From: Herbaspirillum sp.
GTDB taxonomy: Bacteria > Pseudomonadota > Gammaproteobacteria > Burkholderiales > Burkholderiaceae_D
DNA length: 57,420 nt
NCBI GenBank assembly: GCA_028291765.1
Contig: JAQGNR010000093.1
Coordinates: 1-57,420, forward strand
Direction: 5' to 3'
Shown one piece after another: positions 9,614-17,880 of the stretch. Under the pieces are notes generated by a model. The model searched no databases and was not told where the DNA came from. It was given only the letters and a program-made list of their open reading frames with translations. Every line of letters begins with the position of its first letter. Within the stretch, counting starts at the first letter, position 1. Made by a program: the position numbers and the translations under genes.

Positions 9614-10957
9614 TTAGATGGATTGTCCAGCGTTCGACGAAGATATTGGTCCGTTTTTTCTGCCCATCGATAGTTCATGAGCGGGTTCAGGTGACTGCGT
9701 ATAAAAAAACCGTAGCATTTCCCTGGAGGCGTCAGGCCCGCTGGCGTCGGTATAGCTGCCCCTTGCACTGCCGCCGGCCCAGGCGTGACCTGCGCCATGT
9801 ATCACCCAATGTTCGGCCAAAGCCGGCTGGTCGTCCATATGATGGGAGGTGCGCGTATAAGTGCGCCGTCCTGGCTTCCCGCCATCTTCGACCAGAACAT
9901 GCATCGCAGCGCCCACTTCTCTTTGCGCAAAATTACGCACAAAATCATCGATCAGTTGATTGCCGTTGGCGGAACTGACCGTCGTATCGCTATCGCCATG
10001 GAACACGATAATCGGGATCGCAGCGAGAGCCGACTGCGATGACGATCCATCATTGAAACGGGCACGGTTTGCCGCCACGCCACGCATTGCGCTCATCGCC
10101 GACGGCAGGTCATTGGCTGCGGCATAAGGCAAGCCGGAATGCACGCCGACCGCTTTATACAGATCGGGATAAGTGGTCCCCATGATGACGGCCATCGCAC
10201 CGCCGGCAGACATACCCGCCACATATACCTTGTCGCGATCCAGGCCATATTCAGCGATGACGGCATTCGTGATGCCGGCAATAATGCTCGGCTCGCCCTG
10301 CCCGCGTTGTTGATCTAACGCTTTGAACCAGTTCCAGCATTTTGACGCATTGGCGGATTGCTCTTGCGCCGGATAGACCACAAAACATTGCTTTTCTTCG
10401 GCGACCGTATTCATTTGCGTGCCCGCAGAAAAGTCGTCGGGATTTTGCGTGCAGCCATGCAGCATGACCATCAGCGGCATCGGCTGGCCGACATACGTGC
10501 TTGGAATGTAAACTTTGTACCGGCGGCTGCCGGCCTGGTTTGCATATGACTTGCTTAGAAACTGACCCTTGTCGGGTATTGCATTTTCGTTTTCCTCCTC
10601 TGAAAAAGCATGCGAAGCGGGGGCGCCATAGGTGACACGGGCGGCGGAAGTGCCGGCAGCGTTTAGCCAGGAAGGCATGGCTGGGGTAGCGGGAGCGTCG
10701 GTTATCCCCGGCACGCAAACACCGAGTTGCTTTAACAGCTTGCTGACGAATTCAGGCTGCCCCGCCGGGAATTGCGGCATGCTCATTACCGCGGCGTCTG
10801 GCCGAAATGAAGATGCGGCGTTACTCGTGCGGACATCGGCGAGCGGGCCGTTCTTGAGCGCTTCCTGAATCGCAGCGAGTGCGACGTTTGGGCCTTTGGA
10901 TGCAAGCAATCCCACTGTGGCGGCTATGCGGTCATGCAGGTTTTTAACTTGGGACAT
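9614..10957 (-). CDS. PHB-depolymerase-family esterase (LpqC type)
   Basis: 447 aa. After about 110 residues of non-conserved N-terminus without a clear signal peptide, an alpha/beta-hydrolase domain follows: oxyanion region MPLMVMLHGCTQNPDDF, nucleophile elbow YVAGMSAGGAM (G-x-S-x-G), Asp segment FHGDSDTTVS, and His in HVIHGAGHAW-like WVIHGAGHAWAGG. Such enzymes hydrolyse short-chain polyhydroxyalkanoate or related esters. AAAGGA precedes the ATG at 10957. The RHH regulator gene lies 62 nt upstream on the same strand, so they likely form one transcript. A second, partial copy of codons near the oxyanion region sits at 4519-4731. Confidence 0.9.
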   Translation of the reverse strand: MSQVKNLHDRIAATVGLLASKGPNVALAAIQEALKNGPLADVRTSNAASSFRPDAAVMSMPQFPAGQPEFVSKLLKQLGVCVPGITDAPATPAMPSWLNAAGTSAARVTYGAPASHAFSEEENENAIPDKGQFLSKSYANQAGSRRYKVYIPSTYVGQPMPLMVMLHGCTQNPDDFSAGTQMNTVAEEKQCFVVYPAQEQSANASKCWNWFKALDQQRGQGEPSIIAGITNAVIAEYGLDRDKVYVAGMSAGGAMAVIMGTTYPDLYKAVGVHSGLPYAAANDLPSAMSAMRGVAANRARFNDGSSSQSALAAIPIIVFHGDSDTTVSSANGNQLIDDFVRNFAQREVGAAMHVLVEDGGKPGRRTYTRTSHHMDDQPALAEHWVIHGAGHAWAGGSARGSYTDASGPDASREMLRFFYTQSPEPAHELSMGRKNGPISSSNAGQSI

Positions 10958-11019
10958 GATTTTTCCTTTACATCAATATTGCGATCGGCTTGCGATTGAG
11001 AATTCAGCCAGTAGCGCGG

Positions 11020-11442
11020 TCAATAGCGCGAATGGATGCGGCCTGCCAATGCCGCCTTTACCGCAGCGCTGGCCTGGAAGACGCCCAGTATCGTCACTGA
11101 CTCAATCGTCGCTGCGGCCAACTCTGCGGGAACGTCGGCAGCGATAGCAGCCAGTCCCAGCACCTGAATCTGAAGTCGCTCACCGGCGGCCAAAACGGCC
11201 TCAAGCTCGGCCCGTGAATAACTCTGCAAACCCAGCACCAGGCTTTTGCGCGCCACTGTCTGCTTGACGACATCCGAGTGCACTACCAATTGGTTGCGAA
11301 TGGCGGTACGGATCAGATCCGTTCGATTGGCGTAAAAGCCTTCTTGCACCAATAAGTCGATCTGCCCCAGATCGATCACCCCGAGGTTGATGGTGATTTT
11401 TTCGCTGTCAGCGAATTTGGGTTTGTGCTCCAAAACGGCCAT
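11020..11442 (-). CDS. CopG/ribbon-helix-helix family regulator
   Basis: 140 aa. The N-terminus KITINLGVIDLGQIDLLVQEG followed by YANRTDLIRTAIRNQL is a ribbon-helix-helix DNA-binding fold of CopG/Arc type. A C-terminal Ala/Leu-rich helical part follows that I do not recognise. GAGGAG lies 6 nt before the ATG. It is upstream of and co-directional with the esterase gene and probably regulates this pair. Four half-sites spaced by about one helical turn lie upstream of it (11525-11575) and are the likely operator. Confidence 0.82.
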   Translation of the reverse strand: MAVLEHKPKFADSEKITINLGVIDLGQIDLLVQEGFYANRTDLIRTAIRNQLVVHSDVVKQTVARKSLVLGLQSYSRAELEAVLAAGERLQIQVLGLAAIAADVPAELAAATIESVTILGVFQASAAVKAALAGRIHSRY

Positions 11443-11524
11443 GAGAACTCCTCTGCTTACCTTGCGATAAATATTTACCCGCTACTGGCTTGAGTGCCTG
11501 AATTTCATAGAAAACCTCGTGCAC

Positions 11525-11575
11525 CATCCACTTAACATCCGCACACCATCTATATACCATCCATACAGATGGTAA
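11525..11575. promoter_or_regulatory. Helically phased ACCATC half-sites, candidate RHH operator
   Basis: ACCATC occurs at 11525, 11547 and 11558 and its complement GATGGT at 11570, giving spacings of 22, 11 and 12 nt, i.e. on one face of the helix. The outer pair also makes an inverted repeat (ACCATCT/AGATGGT). RHH dimers bind such arrays. The site lies about 85-130 nt upstream of the RHH gene start at 11442. Confidence 0.5.
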
Positions 11576-11720
11576 AAGCTTAAACCAAATTGTGCGGCAC
11601 AGCAAATCTAATTTGTAAGCAAGCAACGGAGGAGCCCATAAATCACTTTTGGCCCAGTCCTGGCGCGGCCTCCGGGAATGCGGCCCGTGCGCTGGGTGAA
11701 GCGAGGACCGCATAAAACGA
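11576..11720. other. Intergenic DNA without recognised gene
   Basis: A minus-strand frame (11408-11737) crosses this stretch, but it overlaps the RHH start and has no recognisable protein signature. I see only the probable upstream part of the RHH promoter and the terminator that follows. Confidence 0.4.
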
Positions 11721-11756
11721 AAAACCCGCATGAACACTAGGTTTCATGCGGGTTTT
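11721..11756. terminator. Bidirectional intrinsic terminator
   Basis: A 14-bp perfect stem (AAAACCCGCATGAA / TTCATGCGGGTTTT) with an 8-nt loop; the stem ends supply a T-run on either strand. The left half of this sequence recurs at 21823-21846, suggesting a second, broken copy. Confidence 0.8.
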
Positions 11757-11785
11757 GTACTTCACTGGACTTCTTAACACTATTC

Positions 11786-11830
11786 TGGCGGAGAAAGGGG
11801 GATTCGCCCCCTCCCCGGTAGGCTATGAAC
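11786..11830 (-). repeat. 3'-end remnant of tRNA-Ser(GGA), candidate att site
   Basis: Positions 11786-11806 match exactly the first 21 plus-strand bases of the tRNA-Ser at 36114 (encoded CCA end, acceptor strand, part of the T arm). Positions 11814-11830 match its next block (variable-arm side). Between them the T-loop is altered and 3 nt longer, so the copy cannot fold as a tRNA. It is in the same orientation as the intact gene, the arrangement expected for the distal attachment repeat of an island integrated at the tRNA 3' end. A decayed tandem tRNA gene is the alternative. Confidence 0.75.
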
Positions 11831-11905
11831 CCGCAGCGCGGGTAATTCAAGGGGAATGGAGGGTAAGGTCTCGTAGGGCAGTCTCCCGCAGTTCGAGATC
11901 GGCGC

Positions 11906-12238
11906 TCATGGCGTAATTTTCAGCGATGCAATCTTGTCGCCTTCGATCTCGAAGAAGTATCGGAGATTGACAGGGCTGCCGGGAAAGTTGCCGACCAGCC
12001 GGCTGGTCACGATGATCTTTCCATCTATCTCTTCGGAGGAAAACGGTTCGCTCGTATATTGATATTTCGCCGAGGCGTCCGCCTTCCATTGCTTGATGGC
12101 GGCACGGCCTTTGTGAGAGCGATTTTCGTCTGTCACGACAGCATTGTCGCTAAAGCACTGCGCAACGGCCTCGGTGTCGCTTTTATCGGCGTCCGCGGTG
12201 AAATAGGCGGCAATGGGCTTAGGTAAATCGATACGCAT
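11906..12238 (-). CDS. NTF2-like/SnoaL-type small protein
   Basis: 110 aa from ATG 12238, chosen because AGGAG lies 8 nt upstream; a longer frame to 12283 lacks one. The sequence has the cone-shaped NTF2 pattern: helix with PIAAYFTADADKSDTEAVAQCF, then DNAVVTDENRSHKGRAAIKQW, then strands ending FFEIEGDKIASLKI. The superfamily includes ketosteroid isomerases, limonene-epoxide-hydrolase-like enzymes and many proteins of unknown role; the W/Y around residue 50-60 does not settle the substrate. It stands alone between the tRNA remnant and the MlaC-like gene. Confidence 0.82.
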   Translation of the reverse strand: MRIDLPKPIAAYFTADADKSDTEAVAQCFSDNAVVTDENRSHKGRAAIKQWKADASAKYQYTSEPFSSEEIDGKIIVTSRLVGNFPGSPVNLRYFFEIEGDKIASLKITP

Positions 12239-12307
12239 GCGGGTTTCTCCTTTGACAGTTGAGACACAATGTGAAAATAACAAATGTGTCGAACAATCGT
12301 TGATAGG

Positions 12308-13060
12308 TTAGCGTTGTTGCGATTGCGGCGGATTGGCAGCGAGGCGTTTGTTTTTATCGGCGAGCATCCTGATCAGGCCGTCAATGCCTGACTTCTGGAT
12401 CTCCGCCGCAAAACTTTGCCGGTAGACATCTCCCATCCATGCGCCCATCACGTTGACATCGTAGACTTTCCATCCAGCCGGCGTCTTGGTCAGGCGATAG
12501 CCAAAGCGAACCGTTTCGCCGCGCGTGTTCAATACCTTGGCGAAGACTTCGACATCGGTATCCGCCGGATCGGCGCGATATGGTTCGTAGTTGATTTTCT
12601 GGTCGTGAATCTTCGACATGGCGCCGGAATAAGTATGCCTTAACAGCGCGCGGAATTCGGTTTGTAGCTGGGATTTCTGTTCCTGTGTTGCTACTCGCCA
12701 GTAACGTCCGGTTGCCAACGCCGTGGAGCGATCAAAATCCACATTAGGCATGATCTTTTCTTCAATCACCTGCCGGATTTTGCGCGGATCGCCGCGTTGA
12801 ATGGCCTTATCGGATCGCACAATCGCCATCACTTCTTCGCTGATGCGCTGGACCATTTTGTCGGGGGCTTCTTGGGCATTGGCGAGGTTTGCTGCAGTAA
12901 TGATAAAGACTGCCAATAGCGCGGACAGGATTGAAGCAGCACGTGTGCTTGCCGGACGTTCTACCAGCTCTGATGACATATCGAGATGAGGCCGAAACCA
13001 ACTGACGGTGTCCGGCGCTTTGATTTTGTAAGCGGTGTCCCAATGAAGCTGCTTGTCCAT
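12308..13060 (-). CDS. MlaC/Ttg2D-family phospholipid-binding protein fused to a methyltransferase N-terminus
   Basis: 250 aa. Residues 63-250 form a complete MlaC-like periplasmic lipid carrier (VDFDRSTALATGRYWRVAT, then TRGETVRFGYRLTKTPAGWKVYDVNVMGAWM). Residues 44-62 are a signal-peptide core ending ANA. The first about 44 residues (HWDTAYKIKAPDTVSWFRPH) instead match the start of class I SAM methyltransferases of the HWxxxYxxKxPxxVSW type, with that gene's ribosome binding site (GGAG). The gene is thus a chimera; an internal ATG at 12979 would give a more usual exported protein but has no clear ribosome binding site. No mlaDEFB partner genes are nearby. Its 3' third is duplicated at 22630-22883. 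Confidence 0.85.
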   Translation of the reverse strand: MDKQLHWDTAYKIKAPDTVSWFRPHLDMSSELVERPASTRAASILSALLAVFIITAANLANAQEAPDKMVQRISEEVMAIVRSDKAIQRGDPRKIRQVIEEKIMPNVDFDRSTALATGRYWRVATQEQKSQLQTEFRALLRHTYSGAMSKIHDQKINYEPYRADPADTDVEVFAKVLNTRGETVRFGYRLTKTPAGWKVYDVNVMGAWMGDVYRQSFAAEIQKSGIDGLIRMLADKNKRLAANPPQSQQR

Positions 13061-13244
13061 AACGACTCCGAATGGTTAATCGTCGCTCGCGTCGACTATA
13101 TGCTCGGACCGACAATGAGCAGGGGTCTCACGAATATATTTCCTAGCTTTTCTACTCTAACGATGCTTTTTTCGTCCCACTACGTTCACCGCAGAAATTA
13201 TAGTATTCAATTTTGTCCGAGAACGCAAAGGACTCAACCAACGC

Positions 13245-13275
13245 AAAAAGCCGCGCCTCCATGCGGGAACGCGGC
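13245..13275 (-). terminator. Intrinsic terminator of the sigma-54 regulator gene
   Basis: Read on the minus strand: GCCGCG stem, 14-nt loop, CGCGGC, then five T. It starts 28 nt after the regulator's stop at 13303 and closes the long minus-strand cluster. Confidence 0.75.
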
Positions 13276-13302
13276 ATCTTGCGACTAATCGCTAGGAATC
13301 GC

Positions 13303-14457
13303 TCAGAGCAGGGCAGCCTTCTTCAGATAAGTGCGCAGAATATTCCTGCTGATCGCAAGCTGTTTGGCAGTGCGCACCTGGTTTCCCTGATTGCTCTGCC
13401 ATGCCTCGCCGATCAATTGATGCTGCAATTGGTCGAACGAGACGACATCGCCGGATTCCAGCAAAGAGCGCCACGCACGCAGCAACGCGGCATAAGCGGG
13501 TGCGGATGAGATAGTGGCGTTTGCAGCGCCGGCGGGTTTGGCGGGCGGCGACTGTTCCACCCATGCAGGCAGACACAAATCGCTCACCAGAATCTGATGC
13601 TGCCGCGACACCAGCAGCGCGCGATGGATCACATTTTCCAGTTCACGGATATTGCCCGGCCACGGATAGTCGAGAAGCGCCCGCTGGGTTTGCGGCGCCA
13701 GCGTGAATTGCTCCAGACCCAGCCGCTTGACATACATTTTCAGGAAGTGATGCGCCAGCGGCAGAATGTCGCCGGCGCGTTCGCGCAGCGGCCGCAGCGG
13801 CAAGGTGACCACTTGCAGACGGTAGTACAGATCTTCACGGAAACGGCCGGCGCGCACGGCTTCGGCCAAATCGACATTGGTCGCCGCAATCAGGCGCACA
13901 TCGATCCGGACCGGCCGCCGGCCCCCGAGCCTTACCACCTCGCGTTCCTGCAATACTCTCAGCAGCTTGACTTGCATCGGCAGAGGCAGATCGCCGATCT
14001 CATCGAGGAACAGCGTACCGCCGCTGGCAGTTTCGAACCAGCCGGCTTTCGATTGCATCGCCCCGGTAAATGCGCCGCGCTCATAACCGAACAATTCACT
14101 CTCGATCAGGGTTTCCGAAAACGCGCCGCAGTTAACCGCCACGAAGGCTGTATCGCTGCGATGGCTGAGCGCGTGGATATGACGCGCGACCAGCTCTTTG
14201 CCGGTGCCGGTTTCGCCGACGATCAACGCGGTGGCTTCGCTGGGCGCGATACGCTTGATCAAATCCTGCAATTGCAGCGACTGCGGATCGGAAAAAACGA
14301 AAGCCGTGGCGCGCACCAGCAAACTCAACTGTTGCGAGTTGCGAAACGCGATCAGGGTCGACGCGCCTTCATTGGAGGCATCGAGCGGAACCACGCCCGA
14401 ACTACGTAAATGGTCAGTGGATGCGTTGACGGGAAAATCATGCGGTAAAAGGTTCAT
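13303..14457 (-). CDS. Sigma-54-dependent transcriptional activator without receiver domain (SfnR/PspF-like)
   Basis: 384 aa. A short non-conserved N-terminus (about 55 residues) is followed directly by the AAA+ core: Walker A GETGTGKE (81-88), the sigma-54-contacting GAFTGA loop (128-133), Walker [13 protein letters not shown], and arginine-finger region [10 protein letters not shown] Fis-type helix-turn-helix closes the protein ([20 protein letters not shown]). There is no response-regulator receiver, so activity is probably set by its own level or a partner, as for SfnR of dimethylsulfone metabolism. It ends the ABC/flavoprotein cluster (117 nt after permease 2), and two sigma-54 promoters precede those genes, making it their likely activator. 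Confidence 0.9.
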   Translation of the reverse strand: MNLLPHDFPVNASTDHLRSSGVVPLDASNEGASTLIAFRNSQQLSLLVRATAFVFSDPQSLQLQDLIKRIAPSEATALIVGETGTGKELVARHIHALSHRSDTAFVAVNCGAFSETLIESELFGYERGAFTGAMQSKAGWFETASGGTLFLDEIGDLPLPMQVKLLRVLQEREVVRLGGRRPVRIDVRLIAATNVDLAEAVRAGRFREDLYYRLQVVTLPLRPLRERAGDILPLAHHFLKMYVKRLGLEQFTLAPQTQRALLDYPWPGNIRELENVIHRALLVSRQHQILVSDLCLPAWVEQSPPAKPAGAANATISSAPAYAALLRAWRSLLESGDVVSFDQLQHQLIGEAWQSNQGNQVRTAKQLAISRNILRTYLKKAALL

Positions 14458-14574
14458 GCGACAACTATATCTGCCGGTTCTCCGCGCACGAACGAAGATT
14501 ACAGCATTAGCTTATTTGCTTACGTGCCATTCAATGCCTGAAACGCATAGGCAACCAGCATGCAAACGCGTTTC

Positions 14575-15372
14575 TCATGCTTGCGTGCGCCAACGCAGCA
14601 GGCGGTTCGATACACGCTTGACCAATATATTGAACATGAAGCCGAGCGTGCCGATCAGTACGATGCCGAACAACACAACCTCCATCCTGAAATGCTGCTG
14701 CCCTTCGATCAGCACCGATCCGATGCCCTTCGAAAAGCCGACCAGCGTTTCAACACCGATGGTGGCCAGCCATGCGTAGATAAACGCCAGTTGCAAGCCC
14801 GCCAGAACGGAAGGCAGCGCCGCCGGCAGTATGACCTTGATCAACAGTCTCCAGCGCGACAGGCACATAGCGCGGCCGACTTCCAGATATTGCGACGGCA
14901 CGCTGCGAATACCTTCCTGCGTATTGACCGCCATGGGCTTAAAGGCCGCCATCGCGATAAACAGGACGCGCGTGGTTTCACCGATGCCGAACCAGGCGGT
15001 AAACAGCGGAATCCAGGCAAACATGGCGATCTGCCGGAAAGCATGAAAGCTGGGGCCGATCATGCGCTCGGCCCGGGGCGACAAACCCAGCCAGAGGCCG
15101 AACGCCAAGCCCGCCGCGCTGCCGATCGAACCACCCAGGATATTGCGCCATAAGCTAGACAGCACGCCGTCCTCCACCAGACGCCGCACCACCGGATCGA
15201 GCGGCGCCATGACGACTTTTTCGATCGGCACCAGCAGGCGCCCATCCACCCAGCCGAAATGCGAGGACATCCACCAGACAGCCAGCAACAGTCCCGGTAT
15301 GACCCATCCCAGCCAGGCTGTCGAGGATATTGAGAATGTTGAAGAGGAACGACCGAAACGGCGCGGCGTCAT
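14575..15372 (-). CDS. ABC transporter permease, SsuC/TauC type (second permease)
   Basis: 265 aa, about six TM segments, BPD_transp_1 fold. The coupling-helix EAA motif is visible (EVGRAMCLSRWRLLIKVILPAALPSVLAGLQLA), with the G typical of nitrate/sulfonate/bicarbonate-type importers. The ATG at 15372 overlaps the stop of permease 1 (ATGA), with GGGAGG upstream. With permease 1 it likely forms a heterodimeric channel. It differs enough in sequence from permease 1 not to be a recent duplicate. Confidence 0.9.
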   Translation of the reverse strand: MTPRRFGRSSSTFSISSTAWLGWVIPGLLLAVWWMSSHFGWVDGRLLVPIEKVVMAPLDPVVRRLVEDGVLSSLWRNILGGSIGSAAGLAFGLWLGLSPRAERMIGPSFHAFRQIAMFAWIPLFTAWFGIGETTRVLFIAMAAFKPMAVNTQEGIRSVPSQYLEVGRAMCLSRWRLLIKVILPAALPSVLAGLQLAFIYAWLATIGVETLVGFSKGIGSVLIEGQQHFRMEVVLFGIVLIGTLGFMFNILVKRVSNRLLRWRTQA

Positions 15373-16250
15373 GACGCCTCCCGTTGCGTGGCCGGACGCC
15401 AGCTTCCGAGACGCCGCTCGATATGGCGCAATACCAGATCCATCGCAAGGCCCACCAGCCCGACCACGATCACGCCCGCGAAGACAATGTCCAGTTGAAA
15501 AATCACCCGCCCCCAGGACATCATGTAACCGACGCCTTTGGTCGATGCCAGCAATTCGACGCCTATCAGCGATACCCAGGCGTGGCTCAGCCCCTGCCGC
15601 ACGCCCGAAAACATCGGCGGAAAAATCGCCGGCAGCAGCAGCCTCAGCAACAGTGTGCGGCGGCGCAGGCGCAATACTTTCGCCACCTCCAGATAGTGCG
15701 GCGGAATGCGACGGATGCCCTCAAACGTATTGATCGCCATCGGGACCAATACCGCCATGGCGATGATGACGGCCTTGAGCATCTCGCCGACGCCGAACAC
15801 CAGCATCATCAATGGCAGCCACGCCATGATCGGCACCTGGCAAAAGGCCCGGAACAGCGGACCGATCATCTGCTCCGCCACCCGCGACACCCCCATCGTC
15901 AAGCCCACAGCGATGCCTATTGCACCGCCCAGCAGGAAACCCTGCAACACGCGTGAAAAACTGATCGCTAGATGGCCGCCCAGTTCGCCGCTCAACCACA
16001 GCCGCGCAAAGGTCTGCAGCACCAGCGCCGGCGACGGCAGAATTTCAGAGGCGGCGAGGTTCAAGGAACTGGCGGCCTGCCAGAGCAACAGCAACAGCAG
16101 CGGGAAAGCCGATGCTTCGGCGATCCGCAACCAGTGGATCTTTTGAATTTGGCCGGCCGGCGTTTTACGTGCCGACAACGGCATCGGCAGCGGCATCGAT
16201 TCCGATGCAATCAGGCGCTCAGCCGGAATAGCTTTCAAAACGGACGGCAT
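15369..16250 (-). CDS. ABC transporter permease, SsuC/TauC type (first permease)
   Basis: 293 aa from ATG 16250, selected because AGGGGA lies 7 nt upstream; a longer frame reaches back into the receptor gene and lacks a ribosome site. About six TM helices; EAA motif at YLEVAKVLRLRRRTLLLRLLLPAIFPPMFSGVRQGL. It starts 28 nt after the receptor gene and overlaps permease 2 by 4 nt, so receptor-permease-permease are one transcript. The family imports sulfonates, taurine, nitrate, cyanate or thiamine precursors. Confidence 0.9.
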   Translation of the reverse strand: MPSVLKAIPAERLIASESMPLPMPLSARKTPAGQIQKIHWLRIAEASAFPLLLLLLWQAASSLNLAASEILPSPALVLQTFARLWLSGELGGHLAISFSRVLQGFLLGGAIGIAVGLTMGVSRVAEQMIGPLFRAFCQVPIMAWLPLMMLVFGVGEMLKAVIIAMAVLVPMAINTFEGIRRIPPHYLEVAKVLRLRRRTLLLRLLLPAIFPPMFSGVRQGLSHAWVSLIGVELLASTKGVGYMMSWGRVIFQLDIVFAGVIVVGLVGLAMDLVLRHIERRLGSWRPATQREAS

Positions 16251-16278
16251 CGAGATTCCCCTGTTTTCCCGGTAGCGC

Positions 16279-17514
16279 TTAAACCGATCGTCCGATAGGG
16301 GACGATACGAACGACGCGGAAGGCACGGAAAACCCGGCCGACGCGGCCGACGCGATTTTTTTGCTGTCGCCCCAGAATTGCTGCAAGCCCAGTTCGGCAA
16401 TGACGGATTCGTTGGTGCTGCGATCAATCCAGTGATCGACATCGACCGGATTGCGGATCAGATCGTTTTTCAAGCAGAACGCAATGCCTTCCCGATAACG
16501 GGACAGATAATCGTCGCCGATGACCGGATTGACGCGATCGCGCAGTGCCTGTCCATCGAAGTCCCGCTGCACCATTCGCAATGGCGTGGTCGAATTTTTC
16601 ACTACCCAGTCGAAATAGGCTTCGCGATTTTCCGGCTCCGCAATCCAGTGCGTAGCGCGGATGTACGATTTCAGAACGCGGCGCGTCGCCTCCGGATAGC
16701 GCCCGGCGAACTGCTCCACGGCCACGAACCCGCCGAAGTTGCTGGCGCGCGACCGATCGCCGCGCGCCGAATAGATAATGCGCACAATGCCTTGATCTTC
16801 CAGCGCAAATAGCGACAACCCGCCCAGATAGGCATCGACCTGCCCGGCCGCCAATGCGGCAAGCGCTTCGGCATCGCCCAACTTGACCAGAGTCACGTCT
16901 TTCAGATCGATGTTGTACTGCTTGAGCAGCATGGCGGTGGTCAAATGGTTGATGTGGCCGATGTCGGCGGCCAGCCGGTAGCCTTTGAGGTCGGCCGGCG
17001 ATTTTACCGGCAGCGCGGTGCGCACGGCAAGGTAGCTGTTGACGTAACCGTAAGAGGCGAGAATGCGCGTCTTCAAGCCACGTGCCTTGCCGATAATATT
17101 GGGCAGCGCGCCATAATGGCCGAAATCGATCAGACCGTTGGCAATTGCCTCATTCTGCGCAGGTCCGGCGCCGTCGATCACATTCCATTCAATGCGCGTG
17201 CCGTCTTTTTCGAATTCCTTTTCCAGCAATTTCTGCGATTGCAAAATCCCCATGAAATCGGCTGCCACCGTCGCCCCCCAGGAGCCCATTGCGCCGACCC
17301 GGATGACTTTCGGTATTTCACCCGCCGACGCCAATGCCAAAGCCGATGCTTGGGGCGGCGACGATAGCGGTGGCGCAGCTGCAGCAGCCGTTGCAGCTGC
17401 CTGCTGCCGATCGCAAGCGCTCAGAATCAATGCCGACATCGCCGACACCCCTGTGACCCCTGCCACACCTGTCATCCCCGTCACCGCCGTTTTTAAAAAT
17501 TGCCTTCTTCGCAT
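16279..17514 (-). CDS. ABC substrate-binding protein (SsuA/TauA/ThiY-like) with Tat and lipobox signals
   Basis: 411 aa from ATG 17514 (GGAG 6 nt before it). The N-terminus RRRQFLK is a twin-arginine motif, and the hydrophobic stretch ends in LILSAC, a lipobox, so the mature protein is probably a Tat-exported lipoprotein. The rest is a type-2 periplasmic binding fold (VIRVGAMGSWGATVAADFMG, then DLKGYRLAADIGHINHLTTAMLLKQYN, then AALAAGQVDAYLGGLSL) typical of sulfonate/nitrate-type receptors. Tat export may mean that it binds its ligand or folds in the cytoplasm before export. It starts 27 nt downstream of the ferredoxin stop. Confidence 0.88.
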   Translation of the reverse strand: MRRRQFLKTAVTGMTGVAGVTGVSAMSALILSACDRQQAAATAAAAAPPLSSPPQASALALASAGEIPKVIRVGAMGSWGATVAADFMGILQSQKLLEKEFEKDGTRIEWNVIDGAGPAQNEAIANGLIDFGHYGALPNIIGKARGLKTRILASYGYVNSYLAVRTALPVKSPADLKGYRLAADIGHINHLTTAMLLKQYNIDLKDVTLVKLGDAEALAALAAGQVDAYLGGLSLFALEDQGIVRIIYSARGDRSRASNFGGFVAVEQFAGRYPEATRRVLKSYIRATHWIAEPENREAYFDWVVKNSTTPLRMVQRDFDGQALRDRVNPVIGDDYLSRYREGIAFCLKNDLIRNPVDVDHWIDRSTNESVIAELGLQQFWGDSKKIASAASAGFSVPSASFVSSPIGRSV

Positions 17515-17541
17515 ACAAACTCCACTTTTCAAATAATGATG

Positions 17542-17880
17542 TCAAACACCGCCTGCGGTGCGCAGGCGTATCAGGCGGGTCGGGTCCCGATCGGTACCGG
17601 CGGCTTTGCCGCGCCGCCATCCCATATTCCGGCTATAGCTGCCCATCCGTCCGTCCGCGATCAGTTGCGCCGATTGAACCGATTCATCCTGTTCCGCATA
17701 AGGCGACACATACAGGGCGTCGGTCGGGCAATACAATTCGCACAGGAAACAGGTCTGGCAATCGCTCTTGCGCGCAATGATCGGCGCCTTGTCTTTGACG
17801 ACATCGAAGACATCGCGAGGACATACTTCGACACAAATATTGCATTCGATGCAGCGCTGGCTATCGACAATTTCGATCAT
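17542..17880 (-). CDS. Ferredoxin-type protein with two [4Fe-4S] clusters (AprB-like)
   Basis: 112 aa. Two complete cluster motifs are present: CIECNICVEVCP (C-x2-C-x2-C-x3-CP) near residue 10 and CQTCFLCELYCP near residue 40; then a C-terminal tail of about 60 residues rich in Arg/Gly. The start is ATG 17880, which overlaps the flavoprotein stop (ATGA), with GGAGGG about 11 nt upstream. Gene order and size resemble the beta subunit of APS-reductase-like pairs. It should pass electrons to or from the flavoprotein; the physiological partner is unknown. Confidence 0.9.
   Translation of the reverse strand: MIEIVDSQRCIECNICVEVCPRDVFDVVKDKAPIIARKSDCQTCFLCELYCPTDALYVSPYAEQDESVQSAQLIADGRMGSYSRNMGWRRGKAAGTDRDPTRLIRLRTAGGV

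Noticed and set aside
11408..11737. Minus-strand 109-codon frame upstream of the RHH gene
   Set aside because: It overlaps the RHH start in another frame, contains the proposed operator and terminator, and has no protein signature.
14523..14529. A third sigma-54 promoter upstream of the activator gene (TGGCACG on the minus strand)
   Set aside because: The -24 part is present but no GC lies at the correct -12 spacing (GTAAGCAAAT follows).
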